Source: Candidatus Woesearchaeota archaeon
Lineage (GTDB): Archaea > Nanobdellota > Nanobdellia > Woesearchaeales > UBA9642
NCBI GenBank assembly: GCA_026002815.1
Contig: BPGB01000004.1
Location: 1 to 64,000 of the forward strand
Reading direction: 5' to 3'
DNA: 64,000 bases
Below the pieces are notes generated by a model. It had not been told where the DNA came from. It ran no database searches and was given only the letters and a program-made list of their open reading frames with translations. A program made the translations under genes and the position numbers. This document shows, piece by piece, positions 54,653 through 64,000 of this stretch (within the stretch, counting starts at the first letter, position 1; the number at the start of each line of letters is the position of its first letter).

Positions 54653-55525
54653 ATGAAAAAGAGGCTTAATACATTAATCTTTTTTTTAGTCATTATATTA
54701 ATTTTGAATATTAGTTTTTCAAGTGCGACCCTGGTATGTGGACAACCACCTAATAGTTTAATGGGGTTTGGAATGGTTTCTTTTTTCGGCGGATTAAATT
54801 ATACATGCAACAACGTTCCTGATAATTTTTGTCCAGAGGATTATGAGGATTATAATAATAGTAACATATATGCTAGTTGTGAAAGGTGTCTTGATCCGGA
54901 CTGTACAGGTAATGTTTCTGGAAGGGTCCTCTCAGAGTCTGGGACTCCTTTATCGAGAGCAGTAGTTAAGGCTCTTCCATTACGATACAATTTATCTGCT
55001 CCAAGCATGGAAAAATCTGTTCTTACTGATGTAAATGGTAACTTTTTATTAAACGACGTAGTTACTGGAAAATATTATTTTAGTGCCTCACATGAGGGTT
55101 ATGATACGCAACTAATTGAAGTTGCTGTAAAAAGAAACAATCTCACTTCAGGTGTTGTTTTCAATCTTATTAACGGAACCTGTTTTGAGGATTGTACTAA
55201 CAGTTATGGAAGATGTAAAGCAGAATGTGATGGTTTAGTTTTTAATAATGGCGGATTATGTAGATTTTCAACTGCATATTCTATAAATGCATCTTTATTG
55301 TGTAATGATCGATTAAAAGGTACAGAGGTTATTGTTCCTGGAACAGCAAACGGTACTCATGCAATGTTCATTGATTGTTGTGAGGGTGTCCCTTATTGGA
55401 AGTATTATTCTAGTGCATATATTAGTACTTCCATAAACGATCTTATTAAGATAGAGAAGCTGGTTAAATATAATGATCAACCTGTTAAAGTAATAGTTGC
55501 ATATTGGCCTCCCAATTATAAGTAA
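54653..55525 (+). CDS. Secreted cysteine-rich protein with a carboxypeptidase-regulatory-like domain
   Basis: A 290-residue exported protein. Signal peptide (MKKRLNTLIFFLVIILILN and following), then a Cys-rich part (CNNVPDNFCPEDY, CERCLDPDC), a beta-sandwich CarboxypepD_reg-like domain (about 87-170: VSGRVLSESGTPLSRAVV, DVNGNFLLNDVVTGKYY) and a second Cys-rich part (CFEDCTNSYGRCKAECD). Contains many N-glycosylation sequons. First gene of the region leading into the pilus locus; probably a surface structural or adhesion component. Confidence 0.8.
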   Translation: MKKRLNTLIFFLVIILILNISFSSATLVCGQPPNSLMGFGMVSFFGGLNYTCNNVPDNFCPEDYEDYNNSNIYASCERCLDPDCTGNVSGRVLSESGTPLSRAVVKALPLRYNLSAPSMEKSVLTDVNGNFLLNDVVTGKYYFSASHEGYDTQLIEVAVKRNNLTSGVVFNLINGTCFEDCTNSYGRCKAECDGLVFNNGGLCRFSTAYSINASLLCNDRLKGTEVIVPGTANGTHAMFIDCCEGVPYWKYYSSAYISTSINDLIKIEKLVKYNDQPVKVIVAYWPPNYK

Positions 55526-55927
55526 ATTATAATAAATACATTATTAGCTTTTTTAGGATTTTTTCTATAGAATATATTGACTTTATAGAATATATTGATT
55601 CTTATTATTCTTTTGTATCTTTTCAATTATTTTTTTTTAATTATTCTTTTGTATTTAATTTGTTGATTTTTTTTAATCATTAATTTTGTATTACTTGTTT
55701 TTTTTAATTAATCACATTTTTTTGTTAAGATTTTTACTTATTGGACTTTTGAGTTATTTTTCTTGAACCTTAATATATTTATTAAACTTTTTAAAGTATG
55801 AATTAAATAAACATTTATATTTTGAAACATATTTATATTTTTTATATTTTAGAAAATACTTAATTTATGATTGTCCTAAAAAGTTATGATTGTCTAAAAT
55901 AATATATTAAAAGAGAAATATACTAAA
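55526..55927. repeat. AT-rich spacer with two pairs of direct repeats, 402 bp
   Basis: TATAGAATATATTGA occurs at 55566-55580 and 55584-55598, spaced by 18 bp. TTATGATTGTC occurs near 55866 and 55884, again 18 bp apart. Similar spacing of about two helical turns may mean regulator sites for the pilus genes. No gene seen. Confidence 0.45.
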
Positions 55928-56503
55928 ATGTTCAAAAAAAGAGGGTATAGGAATAATAGAATGCTTAAGAAAGGGTATTTCTTCATTCTTGATGCTTTTA
56001 TAGCAGCAACAGTAATAGCGGTTAGTTTGGCTGTTATATTGAATTCGGATGTAACCATCTCACAAAGATCCAAAGACTTTCAAATTGATGAAGTAACTTC
56101 TTTTTTATTGAGTAATAAGCTTGAAGATATTGATAATGCGTATGTAAAAGAGCTTATATCAAATCGTACAATAACTAATCCTAGAAATACTTTAATGGAA
56201 CAAATTGACTTGTTTTATTACACTGCAAAATATGTATGCACAAGTAATCCTTGTTCTGAAAAAAATTATAATTTATCCCGTGATTTATTGAAAAACGTTA
56301 CAGAAAACTTAATATCTCAAAAATATGGTTATGATTACGTAATAATTGATGGATCACAAAAGTATACTGTATATAATAGATCTTCAGATACCAAGTCAAA
56401 AAGCAATTTTCGGGTTATTACTAAAAGAATATCCTATGTTAAATATAATACAACACATACTTTTTTACCTCATATAGTTGAATTTTCAGTTTGGTTGAAA
56501 TAA
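55928..56503 (+). CDS. Pilin-like/minor pilus protein
   Basis: A 191-residue protein with a short basic head followed by one hydrophobic helix (GYFFILDAFIAATVIAVSLA) and a soluble outside part with two cysteines and several NxT sequons. The head-helix-domain layout with an acidic residue early in the helix is that of archaeal minor pilins. The alternative start at 55961 would give a six-residue-shorter basic leader before the helix. Overlaps the frame of the next gene, whose ATG is 30 bp after its stop. Confidence 0.7.
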   Translation: MFKKRGYRNNRMLKKGYFFILDAFIAATVIAVSLAVILNSDVTISQRSKDFQIDEVTSFLLSNKLEDIDNAYVKELISNRTITNPRNTLMEQIDLFYYTAKYVCTSNPCSEKNYNLSRDLLKNVTENLISQKYGYDYVIIDGSQKYTVYNRSSDTKSKSNFRVITKRISYVKYNTTHTFLPHIVEFSVWLK

Positions 56504-56532
56504 TAAAAAATAATCAAAAAGCGGATGAGATA

Positions 56533-57513
56533 ATGAAAGGAAAAAAAGCAATACTTATGACCATTACTGCCCTATTATTGTCAGCGTTGTTTTTCGTAGT
56601 TTTCAGTAAAGAAAGCAGTATTCCGGTGTATTATTCTTCTCAACCAATTAAAACAAGAGTCTTAGTGTTAGACGAATATGTTAAGACCATTCCAAAAATA
56701 GCAGGTGATTCATTGGATATTTCAACTAGGGATGCTTTAAATTCATTGTATATCGATTATTCAAAATCAGGAGTTTTTCCATCAGAACAATTATTTTATC
56801 AAAATTTGAAAAATTGTATAATTTGCGGAAAAAAAGACTCTTGTCAAGCAGGATTATCTGATTGTGTAGCAATGAACTCTACAGATATGATGAGCATTCT
56901 TTCATTGGTTGCAAATTTATCATATAATCATCTTAATGTTAATACTGATTTTAAGATATATAATTTATATGTTTCTCAGAATTATCCTTTTGATGTTGAT
57001 GTAGTTATTGATTTGGAGTATAATGTTTATGATTCTTACTTAGATATAACTTGGAAAAGAAGAGATAATATTAGTAAAGTTGTTTCTATTATTGGTTTGA
57101 AAGATCCTTTGACAGGAATAAATACAATGAATATGTTTGAGAAGCAGGTTATTCCAAGCGATATTTGTGCATATAATGAAACATGTTGGAATTTTGTAAA
57201 TGCTCAAAAGTTTTTTGAAGAACAAACATTTACTTATTCTCCAGTAGGCACTTCCTTTCTTTCGAGATATTGGAATAGTACTAATCCATCAACATGTTGT
57301 GGTATCGAATCTTTTGTGAATATATCTGATAGCAGAAACATTTCATTCTTGGATCATTATTATTTTTCCGGAAGGTATTATTGTACAGGAATCGCTATAC
57401 CTGGGGAGAAAAAGATATTATCTTATCCGAGTATATCTAGTTATTTTAAGCTTGACGAGTACACTGCTGGTAGGTATGGAATGTCCGATCAAGGTATTGT
57501 TATGTGTGGATAG
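56533..57513 (+). CDS. Membrane-anchored extracellular protein of the pilus locus
   Basis: A 326-residue protein: MKGKKAILMTITALLLSALFF is an N-terminal anchor, the rest is outside, with about 12 cysteines, aromatic residues and many NxS/T sequons (for example NSTDMM, NETC, NISDSRNIS). ATG 56533 is preferred to a TTG at 56491. Same orientation and close to the preceding pilin-like gene, so probably in one operon. Not recognised beyond the layout. Confidence 0.7.
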   Translation: MKGKKAILMTITALLLSALFFVVFSKESSIPVYYSSQPIKTRVLVLDEYVKTIPKIAGDSLDISTRDALNSLYIDYSKSGVFPSEQLFYQNLKNCIICGKKDSCQAGLSDCVAMNSTDMMSILSLVANLSYNHLNVNTDFKIYNLYVSQNYPFDVDVVIDLEYNVYDSYLDITWKRRDNISKVVSIIGLKDPLTGINTMNMFEKQVIPSDICAYNETCWNFVNAQKFFEEQTFTYSPVGTSFLSRYWNSTNPSTCCGIESFVNISDSRNISFLDHYYFSGRYYCTGIAIPGEKKILSYPSISSYFKLDEYTAGRYGMSDQGIVMCG

Positions 57514-57815
57514 TTTATTATAATAGGTAAATATTAAATTTAAGATATTAAAAATGTGAGTAAATTGATTTATTAAATACTAAAAGTCTAAAAGTTAAAC
57601 ATTTACTTATTGAATTATTAGTAAATACTTAAAATTAAAACTTAAACATTAAAAAACATATCGATAAATACTTACGCAATAATCTTAAATAATCGCTTAA
57701 ATAATTAAATATTGAGCAACGGTTAATAAATATTTATTTATTGATGTCACTAAAGAATGCTCAATAAACTTTTTATAGTGTGTTCCGGATTTAACTTATT
57801 GGGGCTTTAGGATTT
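57514..57815. promoter_or_regulatory. Spacer with promoter of the pilus ATPase operon, 302 bp
   Basis: AT-rich with degenerate repeats of AATACTTA-type. CTTTTTATAG near 57768 is a TATA-like box about 45 nt before the next ATG. No gene. Confidence 0.4.
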
Positions 57816-58271
57816 ATGTCAGATGAAGTAGTAAGAACCGGGGTGGATGAATTACTTGATTTACTTAAGAATAATAGTAAGATTGCATTAGTTGATGTTG
57901 CAAGGAAATTAGGTATTTCTTTAGATGTACTTCAGGCATGGGTCGATTTTTTAGTCGAAGAAAGAATATTAGGAATAGAATATAAGTTCACAACACCTTA
58001 CATATATTTGAATAAGCCTTTAGAAGAACAAAAAGTGGTTTCAAATAAAAATGAGGGTCCGATAGATTTAACTTATTTTAAAAAACAATTTTGGGAAAAA
58101 GCAAAAAATAATAATATTCCTGAATCAAGGATAGCTGATTTATGGAAGAATCACTTACTACAAGAACTAGAATTAAAGAAAAAATACTTTTTTTATGAAG
58201 CCCAAACCAGGAAAATATTAAATATAGAACAACTTTGGGAGGAGTATCAAAGGAGTCTTTTATCAATTTAG
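57816..58271 (+). CDS. Winged-helix-like protein of the pilus locus
   Basis: A 151-residue protein with an N-terminal helix-turn-helix (VDELLDLLKNNSKIALVDVA, RKLGISLDVLQAWVDFLVEE) and a helical C-terminal part. Proteins of this kind precede the secretion ATPase in archaeal pilus loci of DPANN. Ten bases separate it from the next gene. Confidence 0.7.
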   Translation: MSDEVVRTGVDELLDLLKNNSKIALVDVARKLGISLDVLQAWVDFLVEERILGIEYKFTTPYIYLNKPLEEQKVVSNKNEGPIDLTYFKKQFWEKAKNNNIPESRIADLWKNHLLQELELKKKYFFYEAQTRKILNIEQLWEEYQRSLLSI

Positions 58272-58280
58272 AGGTGAGGA

Positions 58281-59813
58281 ATGGAATTAGATGTATTTCT
58301 TGAGAAAGATATAATAAGGTTTTTGGAAGAGAAAAGAGACAAGAAATTAACCAGCGGAGTTGTTGATAGGGAAGAGGATTACGGATTATACATAACTAAA
58401 GATTATATTAAAGAGGTTTCATTAGCATTAGATAAAGACGAGATATCAGAAGCGCAAAGATTGTTCGATGAACTTAAAGCACATTATGATACTCTGCCAA
58501 AAGGAAGTTTAGAAGCAAAAAAAGTATACTCAATATTGGAACAAATTTATTCAAAAATAAACGCATACACACAATTAAAAGGATCTTCATTTTTTATGAA
58601 ATCATTTAATGATGCTCTTGACAAAGGATTTCAAGGTTCTATACCTCAAAAAATACATCAAACAACAACAAAAATAGACAAGAAAATAGATAATTTAGAT
58701 CAAAAACTTACTTCTTTCGGCAAGGATGTTAGGGAATTAAAAAATAAGTTAATAGAAGATAGTCAAAGGGAAAGCACCTTTTATCTCACTAATCCTAAAA
58801 TAAACATACTCCCTCCTAATGCGCCCAATATAAAAAAAGATATTTCAAAACATGTTGTTACTTCACAACATAATAAGAATAGTGCAAGTAATATAAATAA
58901 TTTAAATACACATAATTTAAGAAGTAATAATACACATAACATAACTAATGAAAATAATATGATGCCTAAGGAAAATAAAGAAATAGGGCATAAGATAAGC
59001 GAGACAGATAAGTCAAAAATTAATAAAGACACCAATATAGAAAATAAAACCACAGAAGAAAATAAAACCACAGAAAATAAAAAAGTAATATATAAAAACG
59101 CGTTATCTCAAAAAAATTTCTTAAAGCATGAAAAGAAAGAAGACCATAAAATAAGAATATATAAAATACCAAAATATTCAATCTTGAAAAGAAAGGATTT
59201 GTCTAGAAAAAAACAAGAAAACAATTCTATTAAAATAGAAAATTCAGATATTAATGATGTTAATGTGAATCAAAAAAACATTAATGTTAAAGAAAAAGAT
59301 TCTGATACTAAAGGTTATGATAATAATATATTTTTATCAACAATAAAAGATAAAAATGAAAGACCTAATAGTAAAAATTATCAAGCTATCTTTGAAGAAA
59401 AACATTCTCCAGAAAAAAACAATAAAATAGAAGATTCAAACAATAATTCTGAATTCTTTTTTGATAGTCCTTTTCAAATAAAAAAAGAAAAACCTTTAGA
59501 AAAACCTTTAGAAAATAATGAGCATAATGATTATAAAAAAGTTGAGCAATCAAAAGTAGTAGAACCTCATAAAAAATCAGAAGAAAAAAAAGAAGATTTA
59601 GAATCAAAAAAAGATAAAACAATTGAAGATTATGAGCAAGTTTATCTAGATGCATTAAGAGAAATGCACCTTAAAAACTATGATGCTGCTTCGAAATTAT
59701 TTAAGAAAGTTTTAACCCTAAAACCAACACATAAGGCATCATTAATAAGATTAAAACAGTGCGAGGAGGAGATGCATAATGCCAGATTATTATCAAAATC
59801 AACAAATAGTTAA
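58281..59813 (+). CDS. Long low-complexity protein with C-terminal TPR
   Basis: A 510-residue soluble protein. Residues 1-110 helical; about 130-160 coiled coil (KIDKKIDNLDQKLTSFGKDV); 180-440 is disordered, dominated by Asn, Lys and Glu with short repeats (ENKTTE); 450-505 is a tetratricopeptide-like pair (AALREMHLKNYDAASKLF-type: DALREMHLKNYDAASKLFK, VLTLKPTHKASLIRLKQ). Likely an adaptor of the secretion ATPase, whose ATG lies 35 bp inside the end of this gene. Confidence 0.75.
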   Translation: MELDVFLEKDIIRFLEEKRDKKLTSGVVDREEDYGLYITKDYIKEVSLALDKDEISEAQRLFDELKAHYDTLPKGSLEAKKVYSILEQIYSKINAYTQLKGSSFFMKSFNDALDKGFQGSIPQKIHQTTTKIDKKIDNLDQKLTSFGKDVRELKNKLIEDSQRESTFYLTNPKINILPPNAPNIKKDISKHVVTSQHNKNSASNINNLNTHNLRSNNTHNITNENNMMPKENKEIGHKISETDKSKINKDTNIENKTTEENKTTENKKVIYKNALSQKNFLKHEKKEDHKIRIYKIPKYSILKRKDLSRKKQENNSIKIENSDINDVNVNQKNINVKEKDSDTKGYDNNIFLSTIKDKNERPNSKNYQAIFEEKHSPEKNNKIEDSNNNSEFFFDSPFQIKKEKPLEKPLENNEHNDYKKVEQSKVVEPHKKSEEKKEDLESKKDKTIEDYEQVYLDALREMHLKNYDAASKLFKKVLTLKPTHKASLIRLKQCEEEMHNARLLSKSTNS

Positions 59814-61275
59814 TCAGCAAAAAAAAAGTGTGACACCTGAAATAAGTTTGGATAGGTATAAAATAAAAATAAACGACATAGTTGTTGATATAAATATTGT
59901 AATGAGAGAGGATGAAGCAACACCTAAATATATTGTAAGTTTGACAAACATTTCTGATACTACAAAAATAATCCTTGAAAAAATAAGGCAGGAGTTTATT
60001 TCTAGAATCGATATAAAAGAGCTTGAAAACATAGATGAATCTGTTGATATTAGGGATAAGTTTCAAGCAGAGATACGCTCTCTTATAACAAGATATTTTC
60101 CTAGTGCAAATGAGCAAACTACGAATATGCTTGTAAATTATATTATACAAGAAAACCTTGGTTTAGGAAAGATAGAGATATTGCTTAAAGACGTTTTTTT
60201 AGAAGAAATAGTTATAAATAATCATAATGAACCGGTTTGGGTATATCATAAGAAACATGGTTGGCTTATTACTAATATAAAGTTAGTTACCGAGTCTAAA
60301 ATAAGACATTATGCAACAATGATTGGAAGAGATGTTGGAAAAGAGATAACCACTTTAAATCCGTTAATGGACGCGCACTTAAAAACAGGAGACAGAGTAA
60401 ACGCAACTTTATATCCGATATCAAGTAAAGGAAATACAATAACAATAAGAAAATTCTCCACAGACCCATGGACTATTACTAAATTTATAAGAGATAAAAC
60501 CATATCTGTTGAAGCTGCAGCTTTCATATGGTTTGCGGTCCAGAATGAATTAAGCATACTCGTTGCTGGAGGTACTGGTTCAGGTAAAACTTCTATGCTT
60601 AATGTTTTGAGTAATTTTTTCCCACCAAATCAAAGAATAATCAGTATTGAAGATACTAGAGAATTAGTTCTTCCGATGAATCTTCATTGGGTTCCAATGG
60701 AAACTAGGTTACCTAACCCTGAAGGTAAGGGAGAGATAACAATGCTTGACTTGTTGGTTAATTCATTAAGAATGAGGCCTGATAGGATACTAGTAGGAGA
60801 AATAAGAAGGCAGAGAGAAGCTCAAGTACTGCTTGAAGCAATGCATACAGGTCATTCAGTATATGCAACAATACATGCAAATAATGCTGAGGAAGTTGTT
60901 GTGAGGCTGACAAATCCGCCCATAGACATTCCAAAGCCCATGATAAGCAGCCTCTCTTTAATACTTGTTCAATCTAGGAATAGGAGAACAGGTAAAAGGA
61001 GAACTCTGCAATTAGCAGAGGTCACTCCTACTGGTGATGCAAAAGTAATATATCAACTCAATGTTGCAAAGGATTCACTAGAAAAAGTTTCTAATTCGGA
61101 ATACGTATTAGAGAAATTGAAATTATATACAGGATGGAACGAGGCAGAGATAAATAATGATCTTCAGCAAAAGATAAAGATACTTAACTGGATGTTAGCA
61201 AATAATATAGAAGATGTTAATCAAATTGGATTGATAATGGCAAAATATTATATTGGAAAATTAGTTTTGTATTAG
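59779..61275 (+). CDS. Type IV pilus/secretion ATPase (TadA/PilB/FlaI family)
   Basis: Hexameric motor that powers pilus assembly. 498 residues: N-terminal domain, Walker A AGGTGSGKTSML (263-274), Walker B-like DRILVGEIRRQREAQVLLEA, His-box region GHSVYATIHANNAEEV. The start has a GAGGAG site and lies inside the preceding gene, an overlap typical of translational coupling. Works with the two membrane platform proteins downstream. Confidence 0.95.
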   Translation: MPDYYQNQQIVNQQKKSVTPEISLDRYKIKINDIVVDINIVMREDEATPKYIVSLTNISDTTKIILEKIRQEFISRIDIKELENIDESVDIRDKFQAEIRSLITRYFPSANEQTTNMLVNYIIQENLGLGKIEILLKDVFLEEIVINNHNEPVWVYHKKHGWLITNIKLVTESKIRHYATMIGRDVGKEITTLNPLMDAHLKTGDRVNATLYPISSKGNTITIRKFSTDPWTITKFIRDKTISVEAAAFIWFAVQNELSILVAGGTGSGKTSMLNVLSNFFPPNQRIISIEDTRELVLPMNLHWVPMETRLPNPEGKGEITMLDLLVNSLRMRPDRILVGEIRRQREAQVLLEAMHTGHSVYATIHANNAEEVVVRLTNPPIDIPKPMISSLSLILVQSRNRRTGKRRTLQLAEVTPTGDAKVIYQLNVAKDSLEKVSNSEYVLEKLKLYTGWNEAEINNDLQQKIKILNWMLANNIEDVNQIGLIMAKYYIGKLVLY

Positions 61276-61411
61276 GACCTAATAGAATTAGTATTAATAT
61301 AATAATCTTCATATAATAAAGAAATAATTTTTAAGTAATAAACAGTTAAATACCTAAACTTTTCAAATAACAATAGTATCAAATAACAATATTATTCAGT
61401 AAAGGTGAAAT

Positions 61412-62221
61412 ATGTCATTTTATAGGGTTATAGCTTCAAGTTTTCCGGATTTAAAAACAAAAATGAGAAGTGCCGGAATCTTAGGCACTCCAGAGTTATA
61501 TGTAGAGCAATCTTTCAAAGGGGCGTTTTTTCTTTCATTAGGATTTTCTATACTTATTTTTTTCTTATCCCTAAAGTTTTCGGTTAGCTTATTATTGCCT
61601 TTTTTTGTTTTCATATTTTTATTTACTATGTTTTTTTTTCTTAATATGAAGCGTGTTGATGTTAAAATAATTAATAGAGCGAGAGAAATAGATAAAGATG
61701 TTTTATTTGCGGGAAGGTTTTTACTAGTAAAATTGAATTCTGGGAAGCCTTTACTGAACTCAATAATTGATGCCTCTAATAGTTATGGTGTCGCAAGTAA
61801 ATATTTCAAAGAAATAGTTAGAGATATAGAGTTAGGAACACCAATGGAACAGGCACTCGAAAATGCATATAAGTCTACTCCATCAAAAAAATTCAAAAAA
61901 ATATTATTTCAAATAAGCAATTCTTTGAAGATTGGTGTTGATGTAACCGCCCCTTTAGAAGCAACTTTGGATGAAATAACACAAGAGCAACTTCTTGAGA
62001 TACAACGTTATGGTAAGAAATTAAATTCAATAGTCATGTTTTATATGCTTATCGCAATAGTTGTTCCATCACTTGGGATAACTTTGTTTAGTATAATTGC
62101 TTCATTGGTTGCTTTGAATATTGATATGGGTGTTTTTTCATTTGTATTAGGGTTGCTTTTTATAGTTCAAATAATGTTTATTGCAGTATTTAAGTCTATA
62201 AGACCAAATCTTAATATTTAA
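61412..62221 (+). CDS. Pilus assembly platform protein, TadC/FlaJ-like (T2SSF domain), first copy
   Basis: A 269-residue membrane protein with two hydrophobic helices near the start (about 34-48 and 50-72) and two at the end (about 208-230, 238-258). The cytoplasmic loop between them (GRFLLVKLNSGKPLLNSIID, DIELGTPMEQALENAY, LKIGVDVTAPLEATLDEI) is one T2SSF domain. GGTGA site before the ATG. It would sit under the ATPase and draw pilin subunits into the fibre. Confidence 0.88.
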   Translation: MSFYRVIASSFPDLKTKMRSAGILGTPELYVEQSFKGAFFLSLGFSILIFFLSLKFSVSLLLPFFVFIFLFTMFFFLNMKRVDVKIINRAREIDKDVLFAGRFLLVKLNSGKPLLNSIIDASNSYGVASKYFKEIVRDIELGTPMEQALENAYKSTPSKKFKKILFQISNSLKIGVDVTAPLEATLDEITQEQLLEIQRYGKKLNSIVMFYMLIAIVVPSLGITLFSIIASLVALNIDMGVFSFVLGLLFIVQIMFIAVFKSIRPNLNI

Positions 62222-62360
62222 TTATTATCATTTAATGTTTAAATTGTACTTTATATGTTTTATATTAAAAATTCAAATATATATTAAAAACAGCATCATT
62301 TTGAAATTTAAAGTGTTTATTAAAGATATGATTAAAATGTCATAAAAAAGGTGTTAATTA

Positions 62361-63371
62361 ATGAAAATATTCGCTAAAGAATTCGGAAAAGCATTCATAT
62401 TTAAGAAAATAAGGCCTGATTTAAAAAGATTCTTTATGAAAGCAGGCTATGATGATGTTCCTTATGAATTGTTTGGTTACTTATTCTATATGACATTAGT
62501 TATAACTTTTTTTGTTCATATGATATTTATATATCCTAGAGTTCAAAGTTATTCGAGTTTGACAATTGTTTTGGTAACTTTCCTAAGTTGGGTTATAATA
62601 CCATTAACTATTTTGAGTCTGATAATAGTTTACTTATATTTTGATCTTACCATAAAAATATTCAAGAGAACAAAGGAAATAGAAACTATACTACCTGAGT
62701 ATTTGCAAGTAGTTTCTTCTAATCTTAAGGGAGGATTGTCCTTTGAGAGGTCTTTGTGGAATGCAATAAATCCAGAATTTAGCATAGTTGCTAAAGAGAT
62801 TGCTATTGTTTCTAAAAAAGTTATGACAGGAAATGATTTAACAGAGGCATTATTGGAATTCACAGAAAAGTATGATAGTCCATTGCTAAAAAGAAGTTTC
62901 GGACTAATAATTGGCGAGGTAGAGAGTGGAGGTCAAATAGCATTCATAGTTGATAAGGTAATAGAAAATATAAGGAAAACAAGGATCTTAAAAGAAGAGA
63001 TGGCTGCTTCAACATTAACTTACATGATATTTATTGGTGCCATAGTAATATTAATCGCTCCAGGATTATTTGCACTATCTTTTCATTTATTAAATATAAT
63101 GAGCGGTTTCAGTGCGCAAGTTTCATTAAATGCGGCCCAAAGTTTACCTGTAAATCTAGGAGGCGGAAGTTTAAATCTTAACGATTATAGAACATTTTCA
63201 ATTCTTAGTCTTTTAATAATCGCTTTTTTTAGTTCCATACTAATAAGCGTTATACAAACAGGAGATGTAAGAGGCGGATTAAAGTATATTCCTGCTTTTA
63301 TGATTTCATCGCTATTTTTTTACTTTTTATTCACTATCGCATTAGGAGGAATTTTTGGAGGAATCGTTTAG
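62361..63371 (+). CDS. Pilus assembly platform protein, TadC/FlaJ-like (T2SSF domain), second copy
   Basis: A 336-residue homologue: helices near 37-57 and 67-93, a T2SSF cytoplasmic loop (LQVVSSNLKGGLSFERSLWN, KKVMTGNDLTEALLEF, FGLIIGEVESGGQIAFIVDK), and three C-terminal helices with a glycine-rich end (FGGIV). Two separate T2SSF genes after one ATPase is the TadB/TadC-like arrangement of many archaeal pili. GGTG site at 62350. Confidence 0.9.
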   Translation: MKIFAKEFGKAFIFKKIRPDLKRFFMKAGYDDVPYELFGYLFYMTLVITFFVHMIFIYPRVQSYSSLTIVLVTFLSWVIIPLTILSLIIVYLYFDLTIKIFKRTKEIETILPEYLQVVSSNLKGGLSFERSLWNAINPEFSIVAKEIAIVSKKVMTGNDLTEALLEFTEKYDSPLLKRSFGLIIGEVESGGQIAFIVDKVIENIRKTRILKEEMAASTLTYMIFIGAIVILIAPGLFALSFHLLNIMSGFSAQVSLNAAQSLPVNLGGGSLNLNDYRTFSILSLLIIAFFSSILISVIQTGDVRGGLKYIPAFMISSLFFYFLFTIALGGIFGGIV

Positions 63372-63530
63372 GTATTTATAGTTAAATTTATAAAAAACAT
63401 TATTGCACTACTCTAATAATATCAAAAAGCGTTTCATGATATAATATAAATTTTATACTACAATATAACTTTTCATAATATAATATCCTATTTCATATTA
63501 TTAATTAGTTAAAAGTTGTTGTTCATTAAA

Positions 63531-63615
63531 AAGATATATTAAATTAAAAGATATATTGAATTAAAGGATATATTGAATTAAAGGATATATTGAATTAAAG
63601 GATATATTGAATTTG
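63531..63615. repeat. Five tandem copies of a 17-bp unit before a prepilin gene
   Basis: The unit AGGATATATTGAATTAA is repeated without gaps at 63531, 63548, 63565, 63582 and 63599; the first copies differ by one or two bases and the last ends TTG. The array stops 20 bp before the prepilin ATG, so it lies in its promoter or leader. Copy-number change could alter expression. Confidence 0.85.
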
Positions 63616-63635
63616 TAAAGGTATAAAAAAAAGAG

Positions 63636-64000
63636 ATGATTAAAATTTTATTATTAAACGGAAAAAGAATTAATATAGAGGGTATTAAAGGAAAGAGAAG
63701 TCAGGCTGCACTAGAATTCATGACGACTTATGGATGGGCAATAATGATAATTATGCTATCAATAGCTACAATATCTTATTTTGGATTCATAAAGCCGCAA
63801 AGTGTCCTTCCTGACAAGTGCATATTTAGTAATGGAATGATTTGTCAGGATTCATTAATAACCTCTTCTTCCTTAAATTTAAGCATCATAAACGGTCTTG
63901 GTAGAACTGTATATAATGTTCAGGCAGTTATTGATGGTGATAGTGGCAAATGTACTGTAGATGGTCTCGATTTTGCAACTGTGAGTCCGGATTCTGCAAT
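63636..64000 (+). CDS. Archaeal type IV prepilin, class III signal peptide (partial)
   Basis: 121 codons are visible before the window ends. The leader has the class III signature GKRSQAALEFMTTYGWAIMI: basic residues, then QAALEF with Glu five residues into the hydrophobic helix, as required by prepilin peptidase (cleavage before SQAAL or QAALE). The mature part starts beta-rich with a CIFSNGMIC cysteine pair. Last visible gene of the pilus locus; its C-terminus lies outside the window. Confidence 0.9.
   Translation, partial: MIKILLLNGKRINIEGIKGKRSQAALEFMTTYGWAIMIIMLSIATISYFGFIKPQSVLPDKCIFSNGMICQDSLITSSSLNLSIINGLGRTVYNVQAVIDGDSGKCTVDGLDFATVSPDSA

Overview
The window reads as a very AT-rich archaeal chromosome, most likely a small-genome DPANN archaeon of the Woesearchaeota/Pacearchaeota (Nanoarchaeota-like) group. 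Reasons: archaeal tRNAs with bulge-helix-bulge introns, archaeal L1-L10-L12 stalk operon, diphthine synthase, archaeal-type GluRS, DRG GTPase, a DUF1931-like histone-fold gene, class III pilin signals with a TadA/TadC-type pilus locus, TATA boxes a fixed 28-30 nt before many start codons (leaderless transcripts), and GGTGA-type Shine-Dalgarno sites inside operons. The lineage call is inference; no rRNA is present.

Layout. 1-9 kb: a frameshifted Kef-type antiporter cut by the window edge, a degenerate ion-channel-like protein, zinc-ribbon protein, SerRS, a pair of unknown coiled-coil proteins, a 57-residue histone-fold gene, a lipoprotein and GluRS. 9-15.7 kb: tRNAs, inositol-phosphatase and HAD phosphatases, HIT protein, unknown membrane proteins, bacterial-type GTP cyclohydrolase I and a 2Fe-2S ferredoxin. 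15.7-20.2 kb: a two-gene redox operon in which a flavodiiron protein is fused to 2-oxoacid oxidoreductase gamma-alpha, and the beta subunit is fused to a ferredoxin-NAD(P) reductase module. 20.7-31.7 kb: lytic transglycosylase, drug exporter, a pentameric ligand-gated channel homologue, Ca-type P-ATPase, a surface lipase broken into three frames, and membrane proteins. 32-41 kb: the ribosomal stalk operon, dph5, and a grpE-x-DUF3467-dnaK-dnaJ chaperone block with candidate operators. 41-54.5 kb: repeat lipoprotein, clusterless-looking family-4 UDG, CorA, an Lrp regulator facing an unknown 529-residue gene and a thymidylate-synthase-like gene without its cysteine, bacterial-type ThrRS, several tiny genes and a DRG GTPase. 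54.6-64 kb: an archaeal type IV pilus/secretion locus (surface proteins, HTH protein, TPR protein, ATPase, two TadC/FlaJ-like platforms, a prepilin running off the right edge).

The two most striking observations are: (1) three of seven tRNA genes (Ala-CGC, Met/Ile2-CAT, Gly-CCC) carry an intron in the T-loop at exactly 59/60, each with a textbook 3-4-3 bulge-helix-bulge, and the CAT tRNA has a second intron at 37/38; and (2) the flavodiiron/2-oxoacid-oxidoreductase/FNR fusion pair, which looks like a self-contained electron-transfer system from 2-oxoacids to O2/NO and/or pyridine nucleotide. Two genes show apparent frameshifts (antiporter, lipase), which may be assembly errors, decay, or recoding.
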